DNA of 64,000 nucleotides from Lentilactobacillus curieae (GCF_000785105.2 NZ_CP018906.1:1302001-1366000); one strand, 5' to 3'; positions 25,754 through 35,040 are shown, numbered from the stretch's first letter. Numbers and translations: made by a program. Notes: generated from the letters alone by a model not told the origin.

Positions 25754-26142
25754 CTATGATTACCTCCCGCTTTTAGGGTGGTAATTTTTTTGCCTAATAT
25801 ACTACCAAGGTATGCTAGAAAAATTCCCCCTATGATGCTAACCAATAAGTACATTCCGGCGGTGACAACTTCGTGAGATTGAAGTAACTTGATAATTTCC
25901 ACAGTGAAAGTTGAAAAGGTAGTGAATGCACCAATCATTCCTGTTCCTAGGGCCAATGTCAATTGAGCTGGAAATCTTTCAGATACCGCTAGGGTGTTAT
26001 TGATTAGTGCCAGTACAAAACAACCAATTAAGTTGATTATCACGGTTGCGAGGGGGAAAGTGGTGGTGGGGATGATGGCATCAACTCCAAAACGAGCCAT
26101 ACCCCCTAAGATCGCAAAAATGGCAATTAATAATTCGTCCAT
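25750..26142 (-). CDS. crcB: Fluoride channel CrcB/Fluc (first of a pair)
   Basis: A 130-residue partner of the following gene, with GGMARFGVDAI, NLIGCFVLALI and GAFTTFSTFTVE. AGGAGG is 5 bases before ATG 26142. No fluoride riboswitch is evident upstream; the leader is only a short AT-rich stretch. Confidence 0.93.
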   Translation of the reverse strand: MDELLIAIFAILGGMARFGVDAIIPTTTFPLATVIINLIGCFVLALINNTLAVSERFPAQLTLALGTGMIGAFTTFSTFTVEIIKLLQSHEVVTAGMYLLVSIIGGIFLAYLGSILGKKITTLKAGGNHR

Positions 26143-26215
26143 GGCAACCTCCTTATATTAACCATTAAATGGTACTCCTAGGATTAACAAAACTCACGAT
26201 TTTTTTAAAATTAAG

Positions 26216-26243
26216 TTGACTTATCAAAATGACAGTGTAAAAT
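26216..26243 (+). promoter_or_regulatory. Promoter of the Met T-box operon
   Basis: TTGACT (26216-26221), a 16-base spacer, then TAAAAT (26238-26243), about 25 bases before the T-box leader. Confidence 0.65.
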
Positions 26244-26267
26244 AATGATAAATTTATTAAAAGATTA

Positions 26268-26531
26268 TTAGACGCAGAAGAGAAGAGTAACGCTAGCGCA
26301 AGTACAACAGAGAGCTTTGTTCGGTGAGAGAAGCTACTTGCAACGGTGTGAAGATGAGCTCGGAGTCAGGTCAGCGGTCGTTAGGCTAGTTGATCCGGTA
26401 GCAACCGATACATTGCGGAGTATTCTATTTGAGTACTTGTCGAGGTTGCTGCTGTGAAGTAGTAACGAATCCAGGGTGGCATCACGAAGCTTTCGTCCCT
26501 AAGTTAAATACTTAGTGGCGGAAGCTTTTTT
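26268..26531 (+). promoter_or_regulatory. T-box leader sensing tRNA-Met
   Basis: The T-box core AGGGTGGCATCACG (26473-26486) precedes a terminator (AAGCTTTCG ... CTAAGT / ACTTAG ... CGGAAGCTT, T run to 26531). In stem I, GCAAGT pairs with ACTTGC around the AGAGAGCT...AAGCT apical hairpin. The specifier position reads ATG (26354-26356) followed by A, a methionine codon. Met starvation would raise metA-metY expression. Confidence 0.9.
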
Positions 26532-26564
26532 ATTTTAGTTTAAACAGAAACGGAGTTGATAGGA

Positions 26565-27455
26565 ATGACAGCGAACGCAATCAATGGTTTATTACGAGCA
26601 GATGGAAAGTGGCAAGCAAATGATTTAGATAATCCCCAACAAATTTTGGTGTTGAATTTGATGCCAACCAAACGAACAACGGAGCGGCAGTTCCTATCAA
26701 CGTTTGATTATCTTGATCATGATGTGGAAATCACGTTCTTATACCCCAAGACCCACAGCTTTAAAACGGTGTCTGGTGAGAAAATCAGCCGATGTTATTG
26801 TTGCCTCAGTGACATCGCTGATAAGCACTATGATGGCCTAATTATCACGGGTGCACCGGTGGAAAAGCTCCGATTTGGTCAGGTTGATTACTTCAACGAG
26901 TTAAAAGAAATTATTGCGTGGGCGCACAGTCACGTAACGGAAATTTTATGTGAATGTTGGGCAGCCCAGGCTGTTTTGAACATTGAAAATGGGGTATCTA
27001 AGAAATTACTTGATAAGAAGCTGTTTGGAATTTACTGTGCGGACGAAGTAGTAAAGAGTTGCCTAACTGCCGGTCTTAGCGCTGGAGCTGGCCTCACAAT
27101 GCCACAGTCGCGGCATACAGAAATCACCGGATTTGAAGACATTGTTGATTTGAAAGTATTGGCAAGTTCCAAGGTAGCAGGTCCGTGTATTTTAAGAAAT
27201 GATGACTTGAACGAAACTTTCGTAACGGGTCATCCGGAATATTCATTGGAAACCTTGTTGATTGAATATCATCGAGACTTAAATAAGCACTTGCCAATTA
27301 AACGACCAGAGAACTACTTTGTTGGGATAGATGAGGAAGAAATCAATTATTCATGGCGACAAACAAGCCTTCAGTTATACAACAACTGGTTAAACTTAAT
27401 TACTCAAACACAGAAAGTGGGAATTAATAATGAGCGAAGAAAAGTATCAATTTGA
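26565..27455 (+). CDS. metA: Homoserine O-acyltransferase (MetA)
   Basis: A 296-residue enzyme that acylates homoserine, the first committed step of methionine synthesis. The acyl-enzyme cysteine is in ECWAAQA (about residue 140), and the catalytic His-Glu pair is in VTGHPEYS (about 225). Whether it uses acetyl-CoA or succinyl-CoA cannot be read by eye; the neighbouring O-acetylhomoserine sulfhydrylase makes acetyl likely. GGAG is 9 bases before ATG 26565, so the TTG at 26556 is rejected. Its last 26 bases overlap metY. Confidence 0.94.
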   Translation: MTANAINGLLRADGKWQANDLDNPQQILVLNLMPTKRTTERQFLSTFDYLDHDVEITFLYPKTHSFKTVSGEKISRCYCCLSDIADKHYDGLIITGAPVEKLRFGQVDYFNELKEIIAWAHSHVTEILCECWAAQAVLNIENGVSKKLLDKKLFGIYCADEVVKSCLTAGLSAGAGLTMPQSRHTEITGFEDIVDLKVLASSKVAGPCILRNDDLNETFVTGHPEYSLETLLIEYHRDLNKHLPIKRPENYFVGIDEEEINYSWRQTSLQLYNNWLNLITQTQKVGINNERRKVSI

Positions 27456-28707
27456 AACGTTACAAGTTCACGCAGGCCAAACCGTAGATGAAACTGGCTC
27501 TCGGGCAGTCCCAATTTACCAAACAACTTCATATGTATTCGACAGTCCAGAACAAGCGGCTGGCAGGTTTGGATTAACAGATCCAGGTAACATCTACACT
27601 CGGCTTACTAATCCGACTACAGATGTTGTTGATAAACGGGTGGCTGCTTTAGAAAATGGAACTGCAGGTGTGACCCTGGCGACCGGATCTGCCGCAATTG
27701 CGTCAGCCATTATCAACATTGCTGGTAAGGGCGATGAAATCGTTGCTGCTAGTACTTTGTACGGAGGGACGTTTGACCTCTTCAACGTAACCTTCCCAAA
27801 TTTGGGAATTACGACCCACTTTGTTGACCCAGACAATCCTGAAAACTTTGAGGCCCCAATCAATGAACATACCAAAGCTCTTTATGTGGAAAGTATTGGT
27901 AATCCTGGAATCAATCTAGTCGATTTTGAAAAGATTGCTGAGATTGCCCATAGGCACGGCATTATTTTGATTGTTGATAATACTTTTGGAACACCATACC
28001 TAGTAAAACCATTGGATCACGGCGCTGATGTAGTGATTCATTCAGCCACAAAATTTATTGGTGGTCATGGAACAACGATGGGTGGGGTAATCGTTGAAAA
28101 TGGTAAGTTCGATTGGAAAGCAAGCGGTCGCTATCCAGGCTTCACTGAGCCTAACGCTCAGTATGATGGCTTGGTGTTTGCGGATTTGGGGGATGCCGCA
28201 TTTACGACCAAGGTGCGTGCAGAGTCGCTTAGAGATTTAGGTGCAACAATTAGCCCATTTAATTCGTTTTTACTTCTTCAGGGGCTGGAATCGCTGTCCC
28301 TGAGGGTTGAACGCCACGTAGAAAATACTAAAAAGATCGTGGAATTTTTAGACAATCATCCTAAGGTTGCTTGGATTAACTATCCGTCATTACAAACAAG
28401 TAAATACCATGATTTAGCAACCAAGTACTTTCCAAAGGGTGTTGGTTCAATCTTTACCCTTGGATTAACTGGTGGGGAGCAGGCAGGCAAACAATTGATC
28501 GAGAATTTAGATTTATTTTCGCTGTTGGCCAATGTCGCGGATGCTAAGTCATTAATCATTCATCCGGCATCAACTACCCATGCCCAGCTGAATAAGGAAG
28601 AACTAAAACAGGCAGGAGTAACTCCTGACCTAATCAGAATCTCTGTTGGAATTGAGAATGCGGATGATTTGATTGCTGATTTGAGTCAGGCACTGGATAA
28701 GATTTAG
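27430..28707 (+). CDS. metY: O-acetylhomoserine sulfhydrylase
   Basis: A 425-residue PLP enzyme of the Cys/Met metabolism family, making homocysteine directly from O-acetylhomoserine and sulfide. Its length (425 rather than about 380) and the N-terminal [16 protein letters not shown] support the sulfhydrylase over cystathionine gamma-synthase. The PLP lysine is in [16 protein letters not shown] (about residue 205). GTGGGA precedes ATG 27430. It is translationally coupled with metA and under the Met T-box. Confidence 0.94.
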   Translation: MSEEKYQFETLQVHAGQTVDETGSRAVPIYQTTSYVFDSPEQAAGRFGLTDPGNIYTRLTNPTTDVVDKRVAALENGTAGVTLATGSAAIASAIINIAGKGDEIVAASTLYGGTFDLFNVTFPNLGITTHFVDPDNPENFEAPINEHTKALYVESIGNPGINLVDFEKIAEIAHRHGIILIVDNTFGTPYLVKPLDHGADVVIHSATKFIGGHGTTMGGVIVENGKFDWKASGRYPGFTEPNAQYDGLVFADLGDAAFTTKVRAESLRDLGATISPFNSFLLLQGLESLSLRVERHVENTKKIVEFLDNHPKVAWINYPSLQTSKYHDLATKYFPKGVGSIFTLGLTGGEQAGKQLIENLDLFSLLANVADAKSLIIHPASTTHAQLNKEELKQAGVTPDLIRISVGIENADDLIADLSQALDKI

Positions 28708-28716
28708 ATGTCGTTT

Positions 28717-28752
28717 AAAAAAGGTAGCTACGTTATCGTAGCTACCTTTTTT
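28717..28752. terminator. Bidirectional terminator between metY and the UPF0145 gene
   Basis: AAAAAAGGTAGCTACG and its exact complement flank TTAT, giving T6 on either strand. It can serve both convergent genes. Confidence 0.93.
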
Positions 28753-28767
28753 GTTTTCTTATTACGT

Positions 28768-29091
28768 TTATTTAAACTTAACTGCTGTCCCATACGCAGC
28801 CACAGACTGCATATCCGTACTAATTGATCCTGAGTCAAAACGCATCATGACAACTGCGTCTGCTCCCATTGACTTAGCATTTTCTTTTAGGCGGTCAACT
28901 GCGGTATCTCGAGCTTCTTCAAGCATCTTGGTGTAATCTTTGATTTCCCCGCCGACAATGTTCTTTAAACCAGCGCCGATATTTCTTACAACGTTTTTTG
29001 ATTGAGTTGTTAACCCAAATACCTCGCCAATTACTTCGTATTCCTTACCTGGAATATTTTCAGTGGTGGTGACAATAAAGTTTTCAGCCAT
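28768..29091 (-). CDS. UPF0145 / YbjQ-like heavy-metal-binding-domain protein
   Basis: A 107-residue protein matching the YbjQ/UPF0145 family: [72 protein letters not shown]. The family forms pentamers of unknown function. GGGAGA lies about 7 bases before ATG 29091; the longer frame from 29127 has no ribosome site. Confidence 0.9.
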   Translation of the reverse strand: MAENFIVTTTENIPGKEYEVIGEVFGLTTQSKNVVRNIGAGLKNIVGGEIKDYTKMLEEARDTAVDRLKENAKSMGADAVVMMRFDSGSISTDMQSVAAYGTAVKFK

Positions 29092-29125
29092 ATCGATTCT
29101 CCCTTTGTTAAAGTAGACATCATAC

Positions 29126-29160
29126 ACAAAAACCCACCAACCTAAGAGATTGATGGGTTT
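29126..29160 (-). terminator. Terminator of the NADH oxidase gene
   Basis: On the minus strand AAACCCATCAA pairs with TTGGTGGGTTT (one G-T pair) and five T follow. It lies about 110 bases after the nox stop. Confidence 0.65.
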
Positions 29161-29266
29161 GCATCCAAAGATTCTCTCTGTGGTTGAAAAAGATCTTCAT
29201 CACGATGCATTTTAATTATAACGTGTTCAAATATAGTTTACAAAATATATTTTTTAACTTAAAAGA

Positions 29267-30604
29267 TTATTTAGCTGCCTTTTCTTGCGCTGCTTGAGCC
29301 AAGATATTTAGGTAATTGAATGGACGGTCAAATTGTGGTTGGAAAAGCATATCAACCATTGTTAAATCGTCAATTGTGTTTTCGTTTTGGATACATACTG
29401 ATAAAGTGTTAGCTGATTGAGAAACATCGTAAGTACTTAATAGGGAACCACCAAGAATCTTACGACTATCCTTATCAAACACAAGCGACATCAGCACTTC
29501 TTCAGTCGTTGGCATAAATTCGGGACGGTAGTTATCCTTAACAATAACTCTCTCAGCATTGATTCCAGCTTGGTTAGCAGCAGACAATGTCAAACCAGTT
29601 GAGACCATGATTTTATCGTATAACTTCAAACCAGATGATGACTGAGTTCCCATGTATTTGACAGTTGGAGTTTCAATGTTTTTACCAACTAGGATTCCTT
29701 GACGAACTGCGTTAGTTGCCAATGGGATGTATGCCATGCCGTGCGTTGGGTTGTAGTGAACTGCAACGCTATCGCCAGCGGCATAGATGTCAGGATTTGA
29801 TGTTTGCATGTAATCGTTAGTAATCAAAGCTCCGTTGTCGGTCATGTCCAATTGCCCCTTAAACAGGTCAGTGTTTGGTCTGAAACCAACACAAAGAACA
29901 ACTAGATCGGCTTCGTAGGTGTTTTTATCAGTTTTAACTGTGGCAACGTCATCACCAGAAATTTCTTGAACCAATTCGCCTAGTCCGAGGGTAACGCCAT
30001 TATCGCGGAAGTCCTTTTCAATGACATCTGTGAACTCGCTGTCAAAGTATTTAGGCATTACACGGTCAGCACCGTCTAGTAGGGTAACTTCGTGGCCACT
30101 CTTGCTGTAAGCTTCGGCAAGTTCGGCACCAATGTAACCAGCACCAATGACGATGATGCGCTTAGCGTCCTTTGCCTTTTCAAATAGCGTCTTTGCATGA
30201 CCGTAGTTTTTGCAAAGGTAAACATTTTTGTTGTCTACGCCAGGAATTGGTGGGATTACTGGCCATGAGCCGTTGGTAGCAATCAGTTTGTCGTATGTGT
30301 CTGTAAATTCAGAGTTATCTTCAAGGTTCTTAACGGTGATTTCTTTCTTGTCAGGGTCAACACTCTCAACTGAATGCTTCATCTTAACGTTGGCACCTAA
30401 CTTGGCAAGTTCGTCTGGACTTGAGTAGAATAATCCTTGCGGATCCTTAACTTCTCCGCCAAGGTAAAGAGCAATCCCACAAGAGAGAAAAGAAATGTTG
30501 TCATTTCTTTCGTATACGGTTACCTCTGCATCTGGATGTTCAGCTAAAACAGTTTTGATGGCAAATGTACCTGCGTGGGTACAACCAATTACAGCAATTT
30601 TCAT
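29267..30604 (-). CDS. nox: NADH oxidase (probably water-forming)
   Basis: A 445-residue flavoprotein that oxidises NADH with oxygen. It has the N-terminal FAD-binding region (IAVIGCTHAGTFA), the single redox cysteine in SFLSCGIALYLGG (about residue 42), the NAD-binding motif VIGAGYIGAELAEAY (about 150) and the second FAD segment YAAGDSVAV (about 270). The one-cysteine centre is that of the four-electron, water-forming class. AGGAGAATTC precedes ATG 30604. It regenerates NAD and removes oxygen. It is monocistronic. Confidence 0.95.
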   Translation of the reverse strand: MKIAVIGCTHAGTFAIKTVLAEHPDAEVTVYERNDNISFLSCGIALYLGGEVKDPQGLFYSSPDELAKLGANVKMKHSVESVDPDKKEITVKNLEDNSEFTDTYDKLIATNGSWPVIPPIPGVDNKNVYLCKNYGHAKTLFEKAKDAKRIIVIGAGYIGAELAEAYSKSGHEVTLLDGADRVMPKYFDSEFTDVIEKDFRDNGVTLGLGELVQEISGDDVATVKTDKNTYEADLVVLCVGFRPNTDLFKGQLDMTDNGALITNDYMQTSNPDIYAAGDSVAVHYNPTHGMAYIPLATNAVRQGILVGKNIETPTVKYMGTQSSSGLKLYDKIMVSTGLTLSAANQAGINAERVIVKDNYRPEFMPTTEEVLMSLVFDKDSRKILGGSLLSTYDVSQSANTLSVCIQNENTIDDLTMVDMLFQPQFDRPFNYLNILAQAAQEKAAK

Positions 30605-30808
30605 ATGAATTCTCCTAACAAATAATAATTACTTTATTCACAAGCGAGCTTGCATAACCATTATATGATGGAATGTAAGCGTGTCAAAGCCTTTGTATCC
30701 GTTATTTTTGCTTGTGAAATTATCGACTATTATAAAACTCAATAGCCATCAGTTTTCTAACGTCTACAAAAAAATTGTGCACAATCATAAAAAGTGGGTG
30801 AAAGACCA

Positions 30809-31279
30809 ATGATTTTTAAAAGGTGGTCGAAAGACCGGTCATCTTTATTAAAATATTTGCGAATTGCTGATCCAGATGAGAGAGCAGTTCAAGAGTATTT
30901 AAATATGGGTGATGTGTTTGTACTAGTGGCAAATGACGATATTAATGATATAATTGCGGTCGCTTTGATGATATATGAAGCTCGTGGTAGGGTTGAGTTG
31001 AAAAATTTGGTTGTCAGACCTAAATACCAAAGACAAGGATATGGCGGTACGCTCATTGATATGTTGATTGATTATTATAAAAAGAAAAATCTGGATGAGA
31101 TTGTTGTCGGTACTGCCAACTCAAGTTTTGGCAACCTTGAATTTTATCATCAAAAGGGATTTACAACGTTTGGGGTTAAAGAAGGATTTTTTGACCTGTA
31201 TCCTGAACCGATTTTTGAGAATGGTATTCAGGCACACGATATGATTATGTTAATAAGGAAGATTGACGATGAAAATTGA
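30809..31279 (+). CDS. GNAT family N-acetyltransferase
   Basis: A 156-residue acetyltransferase with VELKNLVVRPKYQRQGYGGTLIDMLIDYY (acetyl-CoA site RQGYGG, about residues 76-81) and LEFYHQKGF near the C-terminus. GGGTGAAAG lies just before ATG 30809. Its 3' end overlaps the pseudouridine synthase start by 11 bases, so the two are cotranscribed. The acceptor is unknown; the pairing might hint at a ribosomal or tRNA substrate, but that is only a guess. Confidence 0.85.
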   Translation: MIFKRWSKDRSSLLKYLRIADPDERAVQEYLNMGDVFVLVANDDINDIIAVALMIYEARGRVELKNLVVRPKYQRQGYGGTLIDMLIDYYKKKNLDEIVVGTANSSFGNLEFYHQKGFTTFGVKEGFFDLYPEPIFENGIQAHDMIMLIRKIDDEN

Positions 31280-32144
31280 CTTTACATATGAACAAGAAGA
31301 ACCAATCAAACTAAAGCGGTTTTTAAATCAAGTGGGAATTAGTCACAGGATGTACCGCTCGCTGAGAGATGATGGGGGAGAATTTTATGTACAGGGTAAG
31401 TTAGTACGAGATGCAACCATTAATCTTGGCGATCAGGTGACGGTGATGTTTCCACCGGAGAAAAGTGACCCCAATGTACCATTTAGTGATGGACCACTTA
31501 CCGTTATGTATGAAGATAAAAATTGGCTAGTGGTTAATAAACCGGCGGGGTTGACTGTTGTACCGGGACCTGCAAATCGTGATGATACCTTAGTTAACCG
31601 AGTTAAAGGTTACTGGCAACAAAATGGTGAAGAAAATTTGGTACCACACATCATTACTCGTCTTGACCGATTTACGAGTGGTGTTGTGTTGATAGCAAAA
31701 CATCGATTAGCTAATAGCCTTGCAAATGAACTTATGAGTGCTAAACGAATCGATAAGCAGTATTTAGCGGTGGTCTCTGGAACGGGCCTCCTTGAACATG
31801 GTGAAATTGATAAACCCTTAGCGAAGGACCCAAATGGATTTGGCCAAATAGTGTCTGAGGATGGTAAGCGGGCACTAACTGAGTATTGGAAAATAAATGA
31901 GGGTGAAGCTTACACGGCTGTGAAAGTAGTCCTCCATACAGGTAGAACACACCAAATTCGGGTGCACTTCACCTCTTTGGGGCACCCCCTGTTAGGCGAT
32001 GAGCTATACTTAGGGCCTTTAAACCTAGGAATTGAGCGCCAGGCGCTGCATGCAGAAAGATTGTCATTCAATGATCCGTTTACTCATGAAGAGTTTGCGT
32101 TTACTGCAGAAATTCCAGCTGACATGAAGCAATATTTTGATTAG
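31269..32144 (+). CDS. RluA-family pseudouridine synthase
   Basis: A 291-residue pseudouridine synthase with an N-terminal S4-like region and the catalytic motif HIITRLDRFTSGVVLIAKH (Asp in RLDR at about residue 130), plus GRTHQIRVHF near 220. It converts specific uridines of rRNA or tRNA to pseudouridine; the exact site cannot be told. ATG 31269 is preferred over TTG 31263 because AAGGA is then correctly spaced. It overlaps the preceding GNAT gene. Confidence 0.9.
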   Translation: MKIDFTYEQEEPIKLKRFLNQVGISHRMYRSLRDDGGEFYVQGKLVRDATINLGDQVTVMFPPEKSDPNVPFSDGPLTVMYEDKNWLVVNKPAGLTVVPGPANRDDTLVNRVKGYWQQNGEENLVPHIITRLDRFTSGVVLIAKHRLANSLANELMSAKRIDKQYLAVVSGTGLLEHGEIDKPLAKDPNGFGQIVSEDGKRALTEYWKINEGEAYTAVKVVLHTGRTHQIRVHFTSLGHPLLGDELYLGPLNLGIERQALHAERLSFNDPFTHEEFAFTAEIPADMKQYFD

Positions 32145-32156
32145 AATCGTTCTAAT
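32142..32156. promoter_or_regulatory. Possible second PerR/Fur-like palindrome
   Basis: TTAGAATCGTTCTAA is a perfect palindrome apart from its centre, almost identical to the box at 20182. It starts at the stop codon of the pseudouridine synthase gene and lies about 100 bases upstream of the promoter of the next gene, which is far for a repressor. It could equally be a small hairpin. Confidence 0.35.
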
Positions 32157-32245
32157 TAATCAATGGGCCAAAACCATACCAGTTCTATAATTTGCAATTT
32201 ATAATCCTCATAGATTACAATCCAATGATAAGTTAATCATTTGAG

Positions 32246-32274
32246 TTGAGATTAACTGTTACATCGGTTATGAT
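32246..32274 (+). promoter_or_regulatory. Promoter of the 58-residue protein gene
   Basis: TTGAGA (32246-32251), a 17-base spacer, then TATGAT (32269-32274). The ATG at 32306 is 31 bases further on. Confidence 0.75.
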
Positions 32275-32305
32275 AACGGTATCAAATATGAGGAGGAGAC
32301 TAGAT

Positions 32306-32482
32306 ATGTCTACCAATGGGGAATCGGAACAGACGATTCAAAAAATTATTGCTGAAATGGAAACTAACTTGAGTGTGTTAACTTGGATGAATGTTTCACA
32401 ACGTGACGAGGCAACTGAAAAGCACATTCAGGCTCTGAAGGCTGCGTTATTAGACGCTAAGCAAGATTTAGTAAGAGCATAA
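32306..32482 (+). CDS. Small helical protein of unknown function
   Basis: A 58-residue, Glu/Gln/Lys-rich protein predicted to be mostly helical (ESEQTIQKIIAEMETN ... RDEATEKHIQALKAALLDAKQDL), possibly a coiled coil. No family is recognised. AGGAGG lies 8 bases before ATG 32306. It has its own promoter and terminator, so it is a true single-gene unit. Charged short proteins of this kind are common in lactobacilli. Confidence 0.8.
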   Translation: MSTNGESEQTIQKIIAEMETNLSVLTWMNVSQRDEATEKHIQALKAALLDAKQDLVRA

Positions 32483-32537
32483 ACGTTAGTTGAATTGTTG
32501 GAAGATACCTAGTTTTTAAAAATATAACTTAAAACCT

Positions 32538-32573
32538 AAGCCTTACTGATATAATGTCAGTGAGGCTTTTTTT
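32538..32573 (+). terminator. Terminator of the 58-residue gene
   Basis: AAGCCTTACTGA pairs with TCAGTGAGGCTT (one G-T pair) around a 7-base loop, then T5. Confidence 0.9.
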
Positions 32574-32597
32574 ACTGAAATTTGGGGAGGAATCACG

Positions 32598-33323
32598 ATG
32601 GAACAAGAACAATTTGTAACGTGCATTGTTGATAATCAGTCCCATCCAATTACAGATGGACGGCTGCTGAGAGAACTGGACCCAGCTGTGCGCAATTTAG
32701 TGAAGGGGGAATTTCCTGACGCTAAAGTCACCGACTTTATTTGTGATCATCATCTATTGAAATACCAATTGTTACGGGTAGATGGGTTGATCAATTCAGA
32801 TGTAAAGCAGACAAACAAAATTAATCGCCGGCTGACTAAAGCAATGCAAAGCGACGATTACGACATTATTGATGTTAACGATACCCTTAATAAGAGCCTA
32901 ACGTTTGGCCAAAGAGTTTCAGACTCAGTGGCTAGGTTCGGTGGAAGTTGGGGATTTATTCTGATTTTTGTTTTTGTTCTGATTGCGTGGATGTTAGTTA
33001 ACGGCCTTAGTCTTTTTGGAATCCATTTTGATTCGTATCCATTTATCTTGCTTAATTTAGCGTTGAGCTGTATTGCAGCCATTCAAGCTCCCATCATTAT
33101 GATGAGTCAAAACCGAGCTGCAGATCGTGACCGGATGAATTCGGAAAATGATTACCACGTTAATTTGAAATCAGAGCATGAGTTACGAATCTTGCATGCC
33201 AAGTTAGATAACTTAACTCAGAACCAAATTCCCCACACTTTGGAAATTCAAAAGTTAGAAATTGAGATTTTAGGCCAAATTAGAAGCGAACTAGATTCTC
33301 TCCAAAGAAATCAGAATTCATAA
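32598..33323 (+). CDS. DUF1003 membrane protein
   Basis: A 241-residue protein. The N-terminal cytoplasmic part (about 1-105) is followed by two membrane helices (about 115-135 and 148-165) and the DUF1003 signature AAIQAPIIMMSQNRAADRDRMNSENDYHVN, then a coiled-coil tail. The family is widespread and of unknown function. GGGGAGG precedes ATG 32598. A GNAT gene follows with its own ribosome site. Confidence 0.88.
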   Translation: MEQEQFVTCIVDNQSHPITDGRLLRELDPAVRNLVKGEFPDAKVTDFICDHHLLKYQLLRVDGLINSDVKQTNKINRRLTKAMQSDDYDIIDVNDTLNKSLTFGQRVSDSVARFGGSWGFILIFVFVLIAWMLVNGLSLFGIHFDSYPFILLNLALSCIAAIQAPIIMMSQNRAADRDRMNSENDYHVNLKSEHELRILHAKLDNLTQNQIPHTLEIQKLEIEILGQIRSELDSLQRNQNS

Positions 33324-33413
33324 AGATTGAGTTTAGGTTTTGACAAAATTCATCTTTATCGGTATTCTTTTGTCTATAACTATGACATTAGATTTAAATC
33401 TAGGAGGATTTTT

Positions 33414-34004
33414 TTGATAACCATTAGAGAAGCACAGCAGGATGATGCTGGTCAGATAGCGCCGTTAATTGATATTATTTACGACGAGATGGAATTGAGT
33501 GAACTTGATGATGTGTCCGAACCCGGATTAGAGAAGGTCATCACGAAGGCTTATCAAACAGATGCATATCTGGGTGATAAAGCAACTACCGTGGTGGCCG
33601 AGGCCGATGGCCAAGTTGTTGGAGTAGCATTTGGTTACCCCAGCGAAAACGAAGACGCAATCAATCAAGTTCTGTATGACCTATCAAAACGCAGTGCTGA
33701 ATTTGACCAACCACTAGTATCTGATTCCGAAACCAATTCGGATGAGTGGTACCTTGATTCAATTGCAGTTGACCCAAATTACCAGGGGATGGGAATTGGT
33801 TCAAAACTTTTGAATGCTGTACCTAACATGGCAGAAAATGACGGTAAGGCAGTGGTTGGGTTAAACGTTGATTTTGAAAATCCCAACGCTAAAAAGTTAT
33901 ATGCGAGAAAAGGGTTTAAGGATGTTGGTGTCCAAACGATTGGAGATCATCTTTACTACCACATGCAACGTGAAGTTGCGGTACCTAACCTCTCGTTCGC
34001 ATAA
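33414..34004 (+). CDS. GNAT family N-acetyltransferase
   Basis: A 196-residue acetyltransferase with WYLDSIAVDPNYQGMGIGSKLLNAVPNMA (acetyl-CoA motif QGMGIG, about residue 125) and NPNAKKLYARKGF. The start is TTG 33414: AGGAGG lies 6 bases upstream, and the residues before it (from 33327) have no ribosome site of their own. The terminator follows the stop. Confidence 0.87.
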   Translation: MITIREAQQDDAGQIAPLIDIIYDEMELSELDDVSEPGLEKVITKAYQTDAYLGDKATTVVAEADGQVVGVAFGYPSENEDAINQVLYDLSKRSAEFDQPLVSDSETNSDEWYLDSIAVDPNYQGMGIGSKLLNAVPNMAENDGKAVVGLNVDFENPNAKKLYARKGFKDVGVQTIGDHLYYHMQREVAVPNLSFA

Positions 34005-34020
34005 TGAATAAATAAATTCG

Positions 34021-34060
34021 GGAGTGAAGAGAAAATGTTATTGAATCTTCACTCCTTTTT
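34021..34060 (+). terminator. Terminator after the GNAT gene
   Basis: GGAGTGAAGA pairs perfectly with TCTTCACTCC around a 15-base loop, followed by T5. Confidence 0.85.
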
Positions 34061-34081
34061 AATTTGAAAGGATGAATTCCA

Positions 34082-34477
34082 GTGGAAGACAACATTACAA
34101 TGGGTGATGCATCGTTTGGCAAGATGATGTTTGTGCTCGACAAAAAAATTAATAAGAAAAATCATCGCGATTATCGGTACGAAAACGAAGAATTAATTGA
34201 GATTGCTGACGGCATTTGGGCAATGCCGGCTTACATGAAGGAAGATGACGATTTTAGTATCTTCTTTATCATTACTGAAATTGATGATGGGAGCACCGTT
34301 ATTGCTTTTTCAACGGGAACTCAAAGTTCTGAAGGATTTTCTCTTAGTGAGCCAATGATAACCGGTGAAGGACTAAACTTACTTAATGAACACAATGAAA
34401 CCAGAACCAAGAGCGTTCTGCACTTTTTGAACCAAATTTCAAAGGCAGCAGAAGGAAATTGGCGAATTGTAGAATAG
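34082..34477 (+). CDS. Hypothetical cytoplasmic protein
   Basis: A 131-residue acidic protein with no membrane helix or signal. It has a beta-rich middle (IADGIWAMPAYMKEDDDFSIFFIITEIDDGSTVIAFS). I do not recognise it. The start is GTG 34082, 9 bases after AAAGGA. It is followed after about 60 bases by a short HTH-like gene, probably in the same transcript. Confidence 0.7.
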   Translation: MEDNITMGDASFGKMMFVLDKKINKKNHRDYRYENEELIEIADGIWAMPAYMKEDDDFSIFFIITEIDDGSTVIAFSTGTQSSEGFSLSEPMITGEGLNLLNEHNETRTKSVLHFLNQISKAAEGNWRIVE

Positions 34478-34540
34478 GCATTGCAATTCACTCCAGATTT
34501 GATATTATATTTTGGTATTTTAAATTTTGGAGAAGAGAAA

Positions 34541-34762
34541 ATGGAATTATCAATTAGTGAATTTGCACACCGATACGGCGTTGAAATGACCGCCGTAGAA
34601 ACATATGCGACCAATGGTTTGATTGGCCACATGACTGCCGAAAGCCAATCTGTCGTTTTAGACGATAATGATCGGTTTTGGGTAAACACCATTGATAGCT
34701 TTTTGGAAACTGGCACCCCCATTCAAGAATTAAAGACTGTCTTGAATCGTTGCCATCCATAG
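34541..34762 (+). CDS. Short MerR-like helix-turn-helix protein
   Basis: A 73-residue protein: LSISEFAHRYGVEMTAVETYATNGLIG resembles the first helix-turn-helix of MerR-type regulators, followed by DDNDRFWVNTIDSFLETGTPIQELKTVL, the usual helix after the wing. It lacks an effector domain, so it may act as a small DNA-binding protein. GGAGAAGAG precedes ATG 34541. It lies 330 bases upstream of a metal exporter gene; a regulatory link is possible but not shown. Confidence 0.65.
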   Translation: MELSISEFAHRYGVEMTAVETYATNGLIGHMTAESQSVVLDDNDRFWVNTIDSFLETGTPIQELKTVLNRCHP

Positions 34763-34899
34763 GGCATTTCGATTGTTAAATTAGTAACAGAATGCTAATC
34801 TAACAGTAGGGGGAACCTTACACCACTATTGTTAACTTAATTGGATTGTCGTTTGTAAACTAATGTTAGATTGTAACTTTAGATAACATGATAATGTTT

Positions 34900-35007
34900 T
34901 AGCGTGCGAGCAAAGCACTTTGAGTACTCAGCTTAAGCTGAGTCAGGATTCGATTATGAACGGAGTGTAATTTGATTAAAAAACAAGGTGTGGGGTTCCC
35001 TCCAAGG
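34900..35007 (+). ncRNA. Possible structured RNA or leader upstream of the CDF exporter
   Basis: The 333 bases between 34763 and 35095 hold no gene. They contain GTGC...GCAC (about 34903-34917), a perfect 18-base palindrome ACTCAGCTTAAGCTGAGT (about 34925-34942), then a GGTGTGGGGTTCCCTCC stretch, and end in a strong terminator at 35008-35040. This is the pattern of a riboswitch or small RNA. I could not match it to the manganese, NiCo, T-box or SRP consensus. It is either the leader of the exporter gene or a free small RNA. Confidence 0.45.
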
Positions 35008-35040
35008 AAGGCTAGGACTTTTTGGTCCTCGCCTTTTTTG
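35008..35040 (+). terminator. Terminator ahead of the CDF exporter
   Basis: AAGGC-T-AGGAC pairs with GTCCT-C-GCCTT, followed by T4-T6. It lies between the structured region and the exporter start at 35096. Confidence 0.85.

Noticed and set aside
26143-26220. Fluoride riboswitch before crcB
   Set aside because: The upstream sequence is short and AT-rich and lacks the GGNGAUGG-type start and pseudoknot of that riboswitch.
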